From contig NVUH01000013.1 in assembly GCA_002401855.1 (NCBI GenBank), positions 22,554 to 86,553 of the forward strand: DNA of 64,000 nt, read 5' to 3'. The translations under genes and the position numbers were made by a program. Below are positions 29,342-38,015 of this stretch, piece by piece (positions within the stretch are counted from its first letter, which is position 1; each line of letters starts with the position of its first letter). The notes below the pieces were generated by a model that searched no databases, was not told the origin of the DNA, and saw only the letters and a program-made list of their open reading frames with translations. The stretch is from Hyphomicrobiales bacterium (GTDB lineage: Bacteria; Pseudomonadota; Alphaproteobacteria; Rhizobiales; OSC116).

Positions 29342-29902
29342 ATGCGAAAAATATTAGATGGTTTGTATCGAATCTCGGCAGTTTTGAGCGCTTTGAGCAT
29401 GGTATCAATTGCTACCGTTGTGGTGGTTCAGGTGGCTTTTCGGATTGTGAATTCGGTTTATTTTAGCTTGACGGATGACAATCTTGGTTTGTTATTTCCA
29501 TCGTCTGCCGAATTTGTTGGTTATTTAATGGTGGCGACTAGTTTTTTGGGGTTGGCTTATACCTTGCGCAAAAATGGGCATATTCGGGTGAGCATATTGT
29601 TGAATAATGTGCCGCCGAAATTGCACTCTATATTTGAATTTATTTGCCTGAGTTTGGGCAGTGTTTTTATGGGGTTTATATTTTACCATACTGTTTTATT
29701 TGTTTATGACAGTTATGTTTATGATGAAGTTTCTTATGGCATTATTGCGGTGCCTTTATTCATTCCGCAGCTATTTATGTTGTTTGGCATTGGCGTGTTG
29801 CTTGTGGCGTTTTTAGATGATTTTATTTGTCAGTTGCGTGGTGTGGAGCTGAGCTATAAAAGTGCGGCTGAGGCCGAAATTGGCAGTGGGGGGTCTGAAT
29901 GA
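29342..29902 (+). CDS. TRAP transporter small permease (DctQ family)
   Basis: 186 residues with four hydrophobic segments, the standard DctQ layout. SAEFVGYLMVATSFLGLAYT followed by LRKNGHIRVSIL is the typical DctQ middle. An unusual feature is the ~15-residue insert between TM1 and TM2 (SVYFSLTDDNLGLLFPSSAE). It forms the inner-membrane complex with DctM and overlaps it by 4 bases (ATGA). A terminator-like hairpin separates it from the binding-protein gene. Confidence 0.88.
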   Translation: MRKILDGLYRISAVLSALSMVSIATVVVVQVAFRIVNSVYFSLTDDNLGLLFPSSAEFVGYLMVATSFLGLAYTLRKNGHIRVSILLNNVPPKLHSIFEFICLSLGSVFMGFIFYHTVLFVYDSYVYDEVSYGIIAVPLFIPQLFMLFGIGVLLVAFLDDFICQLRGVELSYKSAAEAEIGSGGSE

Positions 29903-31212
29903 TGGATGTTTCGTTTTGGATGCCGATTGTGGTGGTTTTGGTTTGCTTGTTTAGTCTGTTGTTGGTTGGGGTTTGGGTGGCGCTTGGGTTGTTTTTAACG
30001 GCGTTGGCCAGTATGTTTTTGTTTACCAGTATTAATGCGGGGGCGGTGTTGTCGTCAACCATTTGGAGTGGCATTAACAGTTGGGAATTGGCGGCTTTGC
30101 CGATGTTTATTTGGATGGGCGAGATTTTATTTTCATCGGGGCTTTCGGAAAATATGTTTAAGGGGTTGAGCCCGTGGATGCGTAATCTTCCGGGGCGGTT
30201 GTTGCATGTGAATATTGTGGGTTGCGGGATTTTTGCGGCGGTTTCTGGCTCTAGTGCGGCGACGACGGCGACGATTGGTAAAATGTCGATACCTGAGTTG
30301 GAAAAGCGTGGGTATGATGAGAAGATGATTATTGGGACTTTGGCGGGGAGTGGCACGTTGGGGTTGCTCATTCCGCCATCGATTATTTTGATTGTTTATG
30401 GGGCGGCGACTGATCAATCGATTGCGCGGTTGTTTATAGCGGGCATTGTGCCTGGTTTGGTATTGTTGTTGATGTTTATGGGTTATGTGGTGATTTGGTC
30501 GTTGCTCAACCCTGACAAAAGCCCTGATGCGGAAGCTAAAATGCCGCTTATCGAAAAGATAAAGGGCACACGGCATTTGATGCCTGTGGTGTTGCTGATT
30601 ACGGTGGTGATTGGCTCGATTTATACGGGGATTGCCTCGCCGACTGAGGCGGCATCTTTGGGCGTGTTGATGGCTTTGGTGTTGAGTTGGGTTGGCGGGA
30701 CATTGAATAAAGACAGTTTTAACACCGCGTTGATGAGTGCGGTGAAAACCTCGACGATGATTGCGTTTATACTGATTGGGGCGGCGTTTTTGACTGTGGC
30801 GATGGGCTTTACGGGCATACCGCGTGAGTTGGCTGCACATATTGGTGAGATGAATTTGAGCAAGTATGAATTGCTGATTGCGCTGACATTTTTCTTCATT
30901 ATTTTGGGTTGTTTTTTGGATGGGATTTCGGTGGTGGTTTTGACTACTAGTGTTATTTTGCCGATGGTTGAGCAGGTGGGTATTGACCTGATTTGGTTTG
31001 GTATTTATTTGGTTTTGGTGGTTGAGATGAGCCAAATTACGCCGCCTGTTGGGTTTAACTTATTTGTGCTGCAAGCGATGACGGGTAAAAATATTTTTAA
31101 AGTGGCATTATACGCTTTGCCATTTTTCTTGATCTTGGTAGTGTTGGTGATATTGGTGACCTTATTTCCAAGCATTATCTTGGGGTTAGGCGCAGGTTTA
31201 TATGGTGGATGA
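29899..31212 (+). CDS. TRAP transporter large permease (DctM family)
   Basis: 437 residues and about twelve membrane segments. This is the sodium-driven channel subunit. Family blocks are MFIWMGEILFSSGLSENMFK, GCGIFAAVSGSSAATTATIG with the conserved Ser/Thr pair, GTLGLLIPPSI, and the mirrored second-half motif TPPVGFNLFVLQ. An ATG at 29902 is an alternative start. The next gene follows after 3 bases. Confidence 0.94.
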   Translation: MMDVSFWMPIVVVLVCLFSLLLVGVWVALGLFLTALASMFLFTSINAGAVLSSTIWSGINSWELAALPMFIWMGEILFSSGLSENMFKGLSPWMRNLPGRLLHVNIVGCGIFAAVSGSSAATTATIGKMSIPELEKRGYDEKMIIGTLAGSGTLGLLIPPSIILIVYGAATDQSIARLFIAGIVPGLVLLLMFMGYVVIWSLLNPDKSPDAEAKMPLIEKIKGTRHLMPVVLLITVVIGSIYTGIASPTEAASLGVLMALVLSWVGGTLNKDSFNTALMSAVKTSTMIAFILIGAAFLTVAMGFTGIPRELAAHIGEMNLSKYELLIALTFFFIILGCFLDGISVVVLTTSVILPMVEQVGIDLIWFGIYLVLVVEMSQITPPVGFNLFVLQAMTGKNIFKVALYALPFFLILVVLVILVTLFPSIILGLGAGLYGG

Positions 31213-31215
31213 TTT

Positions 31216-31749
31216 ATGACAGATAGTGGTGAAACCTCTTTAGGTGAGATTAAATCGATTGTTTCATCGGAACATTTATCGAAAAATCACGTATCTAGTT
31301 TGAGTGAGGTTGAGTTTGGCTTGATCATTGCGGGCAGTGCGTTTAACCGCTGGATGGTGCATTGCATGTCGGCGGCTGGGGTGGATGATTTGGGCGGGTT
31401 GGATGTGCTGGTTTTGCATACGGTCAACCATAGAAAAAAGCCCAAAAAATTGGCTGATATTTGTTTGGTGTTACATATTGAAGACACATATACGGCGACT
31501 TATGCGATTAAGAAACTGGAGAAACAAAAGCTGGTTTCGAGCGCTAAAAAGGGCAAAGAAAAATATATCGAAATTACCCAAAAGGGTGCAGATATGTGCG
31601 ATAAATACCGTCAAGTGAGAGAAGCTTGTTTGTTGCCTTCAATGGATGCAACGGGTAAAAGTAATGAAGAGTTGGCTGATATTGCCGCGACTTTACGGGT
31701 GCTTTCTGGCCTTTATGACCAAGCTGCCCGCTCTGCTGCATCTTTATAA
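31216..31749 (+). CDS. MarR-like winged-helix regulator
   Basis: 177 residues. Residues ~30-140 form a MarR-type winged helix: FGLIIAGSAFNRWMVHCMSA as dimer helix, LADICLVLHIEDTYTATYAI as recognition region, LEKQKLVSSAKKGKEKYIEI as the wing. The protein has a ~30-residue N-terminal and a ~25-residue C-terminal extension. Placed as the fourth gene of the TRAP operon, it is the natural candidate to bind the 27-bp palindrome at 28203-28229 and respond to 5-oxoproline or a product. It ends one base before the convergent deoD stop. Confidence 0.82.
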   Translation: MTDSGETSLGEIKSIVSSEHLSKNHVSSLSEVEFGLIIAGSAFNRWMVHCMSAAGVDDLGGLDVLVLHTVNHRKKPKKLADICLVLHIEDTYTATYAIKKLEKQKLVSSAKKGKEKYIEITQKGADMCDKYRQVREACLLPSMDATGKSNEELADIAATLRVLSGLYDQAARSAASL

Positions 31750-32460
31750 TTAGCTATTTGGGAAGGCGGCTTCTAGCGCCACTGTCATCATATCGCCAAA
31801 GGTTTGCTCGCGCTCTTGCGAGGTTGTATCGGCGCCTGTGACCAGATGGTCTGAAATAGTTAGTACGGCTAACGCACGGCGGCCATAGCGGGCGGCCAAT
31901 GTGTAAAGCGCTGATGCTTCCATTTCGACAGCGACATGGCCATGTTCGGCAACGCGCATAAGTGGGCCCATATCGGTGGCGTAAAAACGATCGGATGTGA
32001 CGACACCGCATACGTGATGAGGAAAACCGTGTTTGACGGCGGAAGCGGCGGCATCGCGTAATAATTCGAAATTGGCGCAGGGGGCGTAATCCCAATCATT
32101 CATTTCGCGGCGGTTGGTGCTGCTGTCGGTAGATGCTGACATTGCGATGACGATGTCGCGGACTTTTACCGCTTCGGTTAGGCCGCCTGCGCTGCCAACA
32201 CGAATGGCGGTTTGCACGCCGTAATCTTTGAACAATTCGTTGACATAGATGGAGATAGATGGCACGCCCATGCCCGTGCCTTGCACAGAGACGCGGTTGC
32301 CTTTATAGGTGCCGGTAAAGCCTAACATGCCGCGCACTTCGGTGTAGCATACAGCGTCTTTTAAAAAGGTTTCGGCCACCCATTTGGCGCGTTGTGGATC
32401 GCCGGGTAATAAAATGGTTTCGGCAATCTCGCCGTCTTTTGCACCTATGTGAATGCTCAT
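31750..32460 (-). CDS. deoD: Purine-nucleoside phosphorylase
   Basis: Hexameric trimer-of-dimers type, 236 residues as usual. It cleaves purine nucleosides with phosphate in nucleotide salvage. Visible are the phosphate-binding [37 protein letters not shown], the ribose-site EMEASALY, and the catalytic Asp in [13 protein letters not shown] lies close before the ATG on the minus strand. It is not linked to other deo genes here, though tdk lies elsewhere in the window. Confidence 0.95.
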   Translation of the reverse strand: MSIHIGAKDGEIAETILLPGDPQRAKWVAETFLKDAVCYTEVRGMLGFTGTYKGNRVSVQGTGMGVPSISIYVNELFKDYGVQTAIRVGSAGGLTEAVKVRDIVIAMSASTDSSTNRREMNDWDYAPCANFELLRDAAASAVKHGFPHHVCGVVTSDRFYATDMGPLMRVAEHGHVAVEMEASALYTLAARYGRRALAVLTISDHLVTGADTTSQEREQTFGDMMTVALEAAFPNS

Positions 32461-32528
32461 ATGTTACTCCTTAATCTTGCCGTATATATAATTGGATCAG
32501 GGTAATCTAAAAATAAAAAAATTCCAAT

Positions 32529-32608
32529 TGAATAAAGGTTTAAGGCAGTAATAAATAAAATGATGGGAATAAACTTGTTTTTAAACGGGTAATGCCTATC
32601 TTTATTCA
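32529..32608. repeat. Imperfect inverted repeat between deoD and djlA
   Basis: TGAATAAAG...AAGGCA (from 32529) is mirrored by TGCCT...CTTTATTCA (to 32608), with small bulges and a ~50-base centre. It sits in the divergent promoter region; purpose unknown. Confidence 0.35.
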
Positions 32609-32633
32609 AATGATTATTGGGTGAGGAAAAAAT

Positions 32634-33437
32634 ATGTCGATATGGGGTAAGATTGGTGGCGCGGCTGCAGGTATGACTTTTGGTGGGCCGTTGGGCGCAT
32701 TATTGGGCGCGGTTGCGGGGCATTATTTTTTTGATAAAGATGGCGCGGAGATTAACCACACGCATAATAAAACGGCTCACCCTGGTGGGTGGGCTAATGC
32801 CAAGACCAGCAATTGGAGCCGATCGCAGCCTGAAGACAGCGTTATTTTTACCATGGGCATTATTGCTTTGGGGGCTAAAATGGCCAAGGCCGATGGGGTG
32901 GTGACATCTGACGAAGTGGCGGCGTTTAAGCAAGTGTTTAAAGTGTCTGATGCTGAAACTGCCAATGTAGCTAAATTGTTTAATGTGGCCAAGCAAGACA
33001 TTGCGGGTTATGAGGCCTATGCCAAGCAAATGGCTGATTTATTTCGCAATAAGCGGGCGATGTTGGAAGATGTGATTGATGGCTTGTTTCATATCGCCAA
33101 AGCTGATGGGGTGATTCATCCCAAAGAAGTTGAATTTTTAACCAATGTGGCGCAAATATTTGGCTTTAGCCAAGATGAATTTGACCGCATTGTGGCGCGG
33201 CATGGTAACCAGACCAGCAGTGGCGTTTCGGGCGAAGGTGACCCGTATAAGATTTTGGGTGTGACCCGTAATACCGATTTTGCGGACATTAAAAAAGCTT
33301 ACCGCCAATTGGTGATGGAAAATCACCCTGATAAGCTAATGGCGCGCGGTGTGCCTGAAGAGTTTGTTGAAATTGCCAATGAAAAACTTGCTCGTATTAA
33401 TGCAGCTTTTGATGTTATTGAACGTGAAAAAGGCTGA
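32634..33437 (+). CDS. djlA: DjlA-type co-chaperone (TerB and J domains)
   Basis: 267 residues. A glycine-zipper-like membrane segment opens the protein (GGAAAGMTFGGPLGALLGAV). A TerB-like helical domain follows (about residues 65-180: AKMAKADGVVTSDEVAAFKQ). The C-terminal 65 residues are a J domain with the HPD motif in VMENHPDKLMARG that stimulates DnaK. This is the alphaproteobacterial form of DjlA. AGGAA lies upstream. It is transcribed toward the RNase P RNA gene. Confidence 0.9.
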   Translation: MSIWGKIGGAAAGMTFGGPLGALLGAVAGHYFFDKDGAEINHTHNKTAHPGGWANAKTSNWSRSQPEDSVIFTMGIIALGAKMAKADGVVTSDEVAAFKQVFKVSDAETANVAKLFNVAKQDIAGYEAYAKQMADLFRNKRAMLEDVIDGLFHIAKADGVIHPKEVEFLTNVAQIFGFSQDEFDRIVARHGNQTSSGVSGEGDPYKILGVTRNTDFADIKKAYRQLVMENHPDKLMARGVPEEFVEIANEKLARINAAFDVIEREKG

Positions 33438-33472
33438 ATGCATTAATTGGCTTGATTTTTATATCCTAAAAG

Positions 33473-33478
33473 TATTAT
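33473..33478 (+). promoter_or_regulatory. Probable -10 of the RNase P RNA gene
   Basis: TATTAT lies 7 bases before the deduced 5' end of the RNA at ~33485. TTGATT 15 bases upstream is a possible but short-spaced -35. Confidence 0.4.
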
Positions 33479-33484
33479 GTTGCC

Positions 33485-33860
33485 GATGCTAGATGGCTGG
33501 GCAGTCGCTTGATCGTAAGATTGAGAGGAAAGTCCGGGCTCCATAAAAACACAATGCTGGTTAACGGCCAGCGAGGGCGACCTCAGGGAAAGTGCAACAG
33601 AAAATAAACCGCCGTATTTTTTACGGTAAGGGTGAAAAGGTGTGGTAAGAGCGCACCGCATTTTTGGCAACAAAAATGGCATGGTAAACCCCATTGGGAG
33701 CAAGACCAAATAGGAGCGGCAGGTTCAGGGTATTTATACTTATGATGGGTGCGTTTTTACACCAGATCGCTCGGGTTGGTTGCTTAAGATATTTGGTAAC
33801 AAATATATCAGATGAATGATTGTCTCACACAAAACTCGGCTTATAGGCCATCTAGCGATT
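33485..33860 (+). ncRNA. rnpB: RNase P RNA, bacterial type A
   Basis: The catalytic RNA that trims tRNA 5' ends. Conserved blocks are in order: GAGAGGAAAGTCCGGGCTCC near the start (CR-I), CAGGGAAAGTGCAACAGAAA, GGTAAGGGTGAAAAGGTG, GGTAAACCCCATTGGGAGCA, AGACCAAATAGG, and ACAAAACTCGGCTTAT near the end. GCTAGATGGC at the 5' end pairs with GCCATCTAGC at 33847-33856 to form helix P1. About 375 nt, normal for the family. Ends are set from P1 and are accurate to a few bases. Confidence 0.96.
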
Positions 33861-34058
33861 AGTTTACTTAAACAAGTGGTTTGTAAGTAATAGCTATTTA
33901 TTTGCTATTATTGAATAATAACATTTCAAGCTTAGTTTGGGTGTGCCTTGCGAAGATTGGTCGTAAACTAACGACTATTTGGCCAAAAAACAACTGACTT
34001 GAGCGTTATACATAATGTCATGTATGGTTGCAAATTTTATGGTTAATTTATAGTTAAC

Positions 34059-34103
34059 TCCATTGACTTCCATAAAATCCCATGATATTCCATAATCATC
34101 CAG
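34059..34103. promoter_or_regulatory. MraZ-type operator: five 5-bp boxes at 10-bp spacing
   Basis: Boxes TCCAT, TCCAT, CCCAT, TCCAT, TCCAG start at 34059, 34069, 34079, 34089 and 34099, each separated by 5 bases. Read on the minus strand they are TGGA/TGGG repeats one helical turn apart, the arrangement known for MraZ binding. They lie ~205 bases before mraZ. Box spacing is seen; binding is inferred. Confidence 0.7.
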
Positions 34104-34208
34104 TTGGCGTTGAAATTAAGTAAATGCTAACGAGGCGGATCTGAGTGGATATATTTTTAGGCAACGGCCGGATATAACGGATAGGGCTTTGAAATATATT
34201 TGTTTTAG

Positions 34209-34262
34209 GCGGGGGAAATGAGGCCATTTCTCCCGCATTTTACTGTTTGGTAAAAAACCAAA
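34209..34262 (+). other. Two hairpins in the mraZ leader
   Basis: GCGGGGGAAATG (34209-34220) pairs with CATTTCTCCCGC (34225-34236) with one G-T wobble. A second stem TTTGGT/ACCAAA lies at 34246-34262. Neither has a proper T-tract, so a leader structure is more likely than a terminator. Otherwise the 446-base gap from 33861 holds only the MraZ boxes. Confidence 0.5.
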
Positions 34263-34306
34263 TATCTCTTTGAAGTTAAACCAATTTGTTTTGAGTATGG
34301 TATATT

Positions 34307-34777
34307 ATGGAACCGTTTGTTTCCTCTTTTCAGAATAAAATAGACAAGAAAGGTCGGGTTTCGGTGCCTGCGGCGTTTCGGACTATTTTGGATAGAGATG
34401 TGCAAGCTGATGGGGTTCATCAGGTTTTCTGTTACCCCGCCATTGAAGCCCCAGCCGTTGAATGTGGCGGTGTGCCGCTATTGTCAAAAATTTATCAATT
34501 GTTAGAAGATTTGCCGCCTTATAGTGAAGAGCGTGATGTGTTGTCGACCGCTTTATTTGGTGGTTCGCTGCAGTTGAAGATTGATAGTGATGGGCGGATT
34601 ATCATTCCAGATGAGATGCGTGAGCATGCTAATTTAACCGACTATGTGACTTTTGTTGGCATGGGCGATAAATTTCGTATATGGTCGCCAGAATTGTTTG
34701 CCAGCTATATGGCGGAAGCGCGCGAGAAAGCCATTGAGCATCGCAAATTATTCGGAATGAAATATGATCGAAAATGA
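34307..34777 (+). CDS. mraZ: MraZ, DNA-binding regulator of the dcw cluster
   Basis: 156 residues with two tandem AbrB-like SpoVT/MraZ repeats: FQNKIDKKGRVSVPAAFRTI in the first and LKIDSDGRIIIPDEMREHA in the second. Each carries the DxxGR signature. MraZ binds repeated TGGG-type boxes upstream of its own operon and tunes the cell-wall and division genes. Such boxes are seen at 34059-34103. It is first in the cluster and overlaps rsmH by 14 bases. Confidence 0.95.
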   Translation: MEPFVSSFQNKIDKKGRVSVPAAFRTILDRDVQADGVHQVFCYPAIEAPAVECGGVPLLSKIYQLLEDLPPYSEERDVLSTALFGGSLQLKIDSDGRIIIPDEMREHANLTDYVTFVGMGDKFRIWSPELFASYMAEAREKAIEHRKLFGMKYDRK

Positions 34778-35759
34778 CATTGATAACCCGCATTATTCGG
34801 TATTGATGGCTGAGGTGTTAGACACATTGGCTGTTAAAGATAATGAGGTGATTGTTGATGGCACATTTGGTGCCGGTGGTTATAGCCGCAATATTTTAAA
34901 TGCTGCTGAGGTTAAATTATACGCGATTGATCGTGACCCAAATGCGGTGGCGGCTGCCGATGCAATGAAGGTTGAATACGCAGATAGATTTGAATTTTTG
35001 CAGGGTCAATTTGGCGATATGCAGAGCTTATTGGCTGATGTTGGGGTTGAACAAGTTGACGGCATTGTGCTGGATATTGGCATTTCATCAATGCAGATTG
35101 ACCAAGCCGAGCGAGGTTTTTCGTTTATGCGCGAGGGGCCATTGGATATGCGGATGAGTGTGGCTGGTATGAGTGCTGCGGATGTGGTCAACACATTTAG
35201 TGAAGCTGAATTGGCGCGGATATTTTATATTCTGGGTGATGAAAAACGCTCTTACCCAATTGCTGGGGCGATTGTGCGGCAACGTGTTGAAAAGCCATTT
35301 GAAACCACATTGGAACTTGCGAATTTGGTAGAGAACACCATTAAAAAGGGCAAAAGCAAAATTCATGTTGCGACTAAGGTTTTTCAAGCCTTACGGATAT
35401 TTGTTAATCAGGAATTGGGTGAATTGGTTAAATCGCTCAATGCGGCGGAAGCTTTGCTGAAACCTGGTGGGCGGTTGGTTATTGTGTGTTTTCATTCGCT
35501 TGAAGACCGCATTGTGAAAAATTTCTTAAAATCACGGACAGGTAATGTTTCTGCACCTTCGCGGCATGTTATGGTGGTGGAAGAGCCTGTGCAATCAAGT
35601 TTTACGTTAATCAATCGTAAGGTAATTACCGCTACAAAAGAAGAGTTGGAGGTGAATATTCGATCTCGCTCGGCGAAATTGCGTGCGGCTATGCGCACAG
35701 ATGCACCAAGTTTTGATGAATATTTTAATCCGCTCCCTGAAATGCCAAATTTGGCATGA
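34764..35759 (+). CDS. rsmH: 16S rRNA m4C1402 methyltransferase
   Basis: 331 residues. SAM-binding VDGTFGAGGYSRNIL is near residue 31; LDIGISSMQIDQAERGFSF is the RsmH signature; FHSLEDRIVKNF is the conserved C-terminal block. It methylates N4 of C1402 in the 30S P site. Its start lies inside the end of mraZ (14-base overlap), normal for this cluster. Confidence 0.96.
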   Translation: MIENDIDNPHYSVLMAEVLDTLAVKDNEVIVDGTFGAGGYSRNILNAAEVKLYAIDRDPNAVAAADAMKVEYADRFEFLQGQFGDMQSLLADVGVEQVDGIVLDIGISSMQIDQAERGFSFMREGPLDMRMSVAGMSAADVVNTFSEAELARIFYILGDEKRSYPIAGAIVRQRVEKPFETTLELANLVENTIKKGKSKIHVATKVFQALRIFVNQELGELVKSLNAAEALLKPGGRLVIVCFHSLEDRIVKNFLKSRTGNVSAPSRHVMVVEEPVQSSFTLINRKVITATKEELEVNIRSRSAKLRAAMRTDAPSFDEYFNPLPEMPNLA

Positions 35760-35774
35760 TGATTTTGAGTGCAT

Positions 35775-36134
35775 ATGTTTAAATATATTCTGATAGCGGG
35801 TATTGTTTTGGTGTCTTTAATGACATTTCAGCTTTATGAAGTGAGTTATAATACCAATGACATTCGCGGTGACATTCGTTTGTTAAAAGCCGAAATTATT
35901 ACTGAAAAAGAGAAAATAAACCTGTTGCGGCTTGAACTTAACAAAGCTCAAAGCCCTGAGAATATTCAACGTTTGAATGACAGTTTATTGCAATTAAAAC
36001 CGCAGAAAATTGATCAATTCATCACCATATCGCAAATGCCTGAAAAAGTGGCGATCTTATTGCCAGAACCAGACAATTTGATCGTTGGTGGTCAACAGAT
36101 TGTTGACCCCATTGGTAATCTTTTGGCGCAATAG
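35775..36134 (+). CDS. ftsL: FtsL-like division protein
   Basis: 119 residues from ATG 35775. One N-terminal membrane segment (residues ~4-20, YILIAGIVLVSLMTFQLYEV) precedes a periplasmic coiled coil (RGDIRLLKAEIITEKEKINL then LRLELNKAQS). Size, topology and the position between rsmH and ftsI are those of FtsL, which joins FtsB and FtsQ at the septum. Sequence conservation of FtsL is always poor, so the name rests on topology and place. No strong ribosome site. Confidence 0.8.
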   Translation: MFKYILIAGIVLVSLMTFQLYEVSYNTNDIRGDIRLLKAEIITEKEKINLLRLELNKAQSPENIQRLNDSLLQLKPQKIDQFITISQMPEKVAILLPEPDNLIVGGQQIVDPIGNLLAQ

Positions 36135-36227
36135 GCTGGGTGCAGATTTATTGGCAAAATTAAATATATATTTACCCTAATGAGCTATGAATATCGGAAA
36201 TGTTATTTTTGGTAAAAAGGCGTCGAT

Positions 36228-37973
36228 ATGTCTCAGAGTGTTCGTAGAATTTCAATGCCTGAGGCGAGCCGGAAAATAAGCCTTAAAACCCCTAAAAAAA
36301 CTGACCATAATCAAATATTTAAACGCCGGCTTGTGGTGTTGAGCGGTTGTTGCTTATTGTTGTTTGGGATTTTATTTGGGCGGTTGATTGTGTTTGGCAT
36401 GAACCCAATGGAAGCTGTGGCTAAGGTGGCATCGAGCGCGGCTGTGTTGGAAAAACCACGGGCAGATATTGTTGATCGTAACGGCGTGTTGTTGGCCAGT
36501 GACATTCAAGTTCCCTCGTTATTTGCCAACCCGCAGAAAATTGAAAATGTTGAAGAGACGTTGGACCAGTTGGCTTTGGTGTTTGATGATTTAAACTGGG
36601 ATCAAATGCGCAGGCGGTTGAATAGCAATGCGCGGTTTGCGTGGATTAAGCGCGAAATTAGTGAAGAGCAGAAGCAAAAACTTCATAATTTAGGCATACC
36701 GGGTTTGTTTTTTAACCATGAAAAAAAGCGTATTTATCCTGCGGGTAATTTGGCCTCGCATGTTTTGGGCCATGTGAATATCGATCATGTGGGCAAAGCG
36801 GGTTTGGAGAGTTTTATCAATTATTTTCAGACTGAAAAAATTGCTAATTATCGGCAGGAAGATGCGGGTAAAATATACAAGCCATTGGTTAGCTCTATTG
36901 ATCTTGGTGTGCAGCATGTGATGCGTGATGAATTGAGCCAAGCCATTGAAAAATTTGATGCCATTGCTGCAATGGGTGTGGTGTTAGATATTCATACTGG
37001 TGAAGTGATTAGCATGGTTAGCTTGCCTGATTATGACCCCAATATACCCAAACAAGCGCTTGAAACAAAACGCATGAACCGCACCACGGGCGGGGTGTAT
37101 GAGCTGGGCTCGGTGTTTAAATTGCTGACTATGGGCATGGGATTAGATTATGGTGTGACGACGCTTGAGGGCGGTTATGATGCAACTGACCCATTGTCAG
37201 TTGGGCGCGGTAAATTTATTGGTGATTATCATGGTAAGGGACGTTATTTAACGGTGCCAGAGATTTTTAAATTTTCATCAAATATTGCCACCGCAAAAAT
37301 GGCTTTAGATGTGGGTAAGGAGCGTCAACAGGCGTTTTTGAGAAAAATTAAATTGTTGGATAAATTGGAAACTGAATTACCCGGCGCGGGCATTCCGCAA
37401 TATCCTTCCGATAAAAATTGGAAGCGGGTTAGCACCATAACCATATCTTATGGCCATGGTATTGCGGTGACGCCATTGCAGGGTGTTGCGGCGGCGGCGG
37501 CAATGATGAATGGTGGTTATTATGTGCCGCCAACCTTTGTGAAACGCAGTGTTGAAGAAGCTGAATATTACCGTGAACGGGTGATTAAGCCCGAAACTAG
37601 CCGTGATTTGGTGGGTTTGATGCGGTTGAATGTATTAGAGGGTAGCGGTAAACAGACTGATGTGGATGGTTATTTGGTGGGTGGCAAAACTGGCAGTGCT
37701 GAGAAACCTATTAACGGTAAATATGATAAAGATAAGTTGATTTCGTCTTTTTTGAGTGTATTTCCGACGGATAAACCAAAATATATGATGTTGGTTTCGA
37801 TTGATGAGCCGAAAGGCCTGCCTGAAACGCATGGGTTTAAAACCGCAGGTTGGAATGCCACGCCAACCACGGCCAATATCATCAAGCGGATCGCACCTTT
37901 ATTGGGTATGGCACCGCGGTTTGACAATATAAAAATTGATGGCAATAACCTGCTTGCAAAAACTCGTAATTAA
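36228..37973 (+). CDS. ftsI: Septal peptidoglycan transpeptidase (PBP3)
   Basis: 581 residues. A basic cytoplasmic tail and one membrane anchor (about 34-55) lead into the pedestal domain, then the transpeptidase domain with SVFK (Ser295 active site), SSN (350-352) and KTGS (487-490). It cross-links septal peptidoglycan with FtsW. This is an unbroken, normal-length class B PBP. A 93-base gap separates it from ftsL. Confidence 0.96.
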   Translation: MSQSVRRISMPEASRKISLKTPKKTDHNQIFKRRLVVLSGCCLLLFGILFGRLIVFGMNPMEAVAKVASSAAVLEKPRADIVDRNGVLLASDIQVPSLFANPQKIENVEETLDQLALVFDDLNWDQMRRRLNSNARFAWIKREISEEQKQKLHNLGIPGLFFNHEKKRIYPAGNLASHVLGHVNIDHVGKAGLESFINYFQTEKIANYRQEDAGKIYKPLVSSIDLGVQHVMRDELSQAIEKFDAIAAMGVVLDIHTGEVISMVSLPDYDPNIPKQALETKRMNRTTGGVYELGSVFKLLTMGMGLDYGVTTLEGGYDATDPLSVGRGKFIGDYHGKGRYLTVPEIFKFSSNIATAKMALDVGKERQQAFLRKIKLLDKLETELPGAGIPQYPSDKNWKRVSTITISYGHGIAVTPLQGVAAAAAMMNGGYYVPPTFVKRSVEEAEYYRERVIKPETSRDLVGLMRLNVLEGSGKQTDVDGYLVGGKTGSAEKPINGKYDKDKLISSFLSVFPTDKPKYMMLVSIDEPKGLPETHGFKTAGWNATPTTANIIKRIAPLLGMAPRFDNIKIDGNNLLAKTRN

Positions 37974-38015
37974 GACATATTCTGGTTATATTATGAGTGA
38001 AAATGGGTGATTTGA

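Noticed and set aside
30133..31035. 300-codon minus-strand frame opposite the TRAP large permease
   Set aside because: Antisense shadow with extreme Asn, Gln, His and Arg content; the + strand gene is certain.
33443..33709. 88-codon minus-strand frame
   Set aside because: It overlaps the RNase P RNA gene, which explains the sequence fully.
34000..34030. XerCD-like half site (TTATACATAATGTCAT) before mraZ
   Set aside because: Only a partial resemblance and far from the strand-composition switch.
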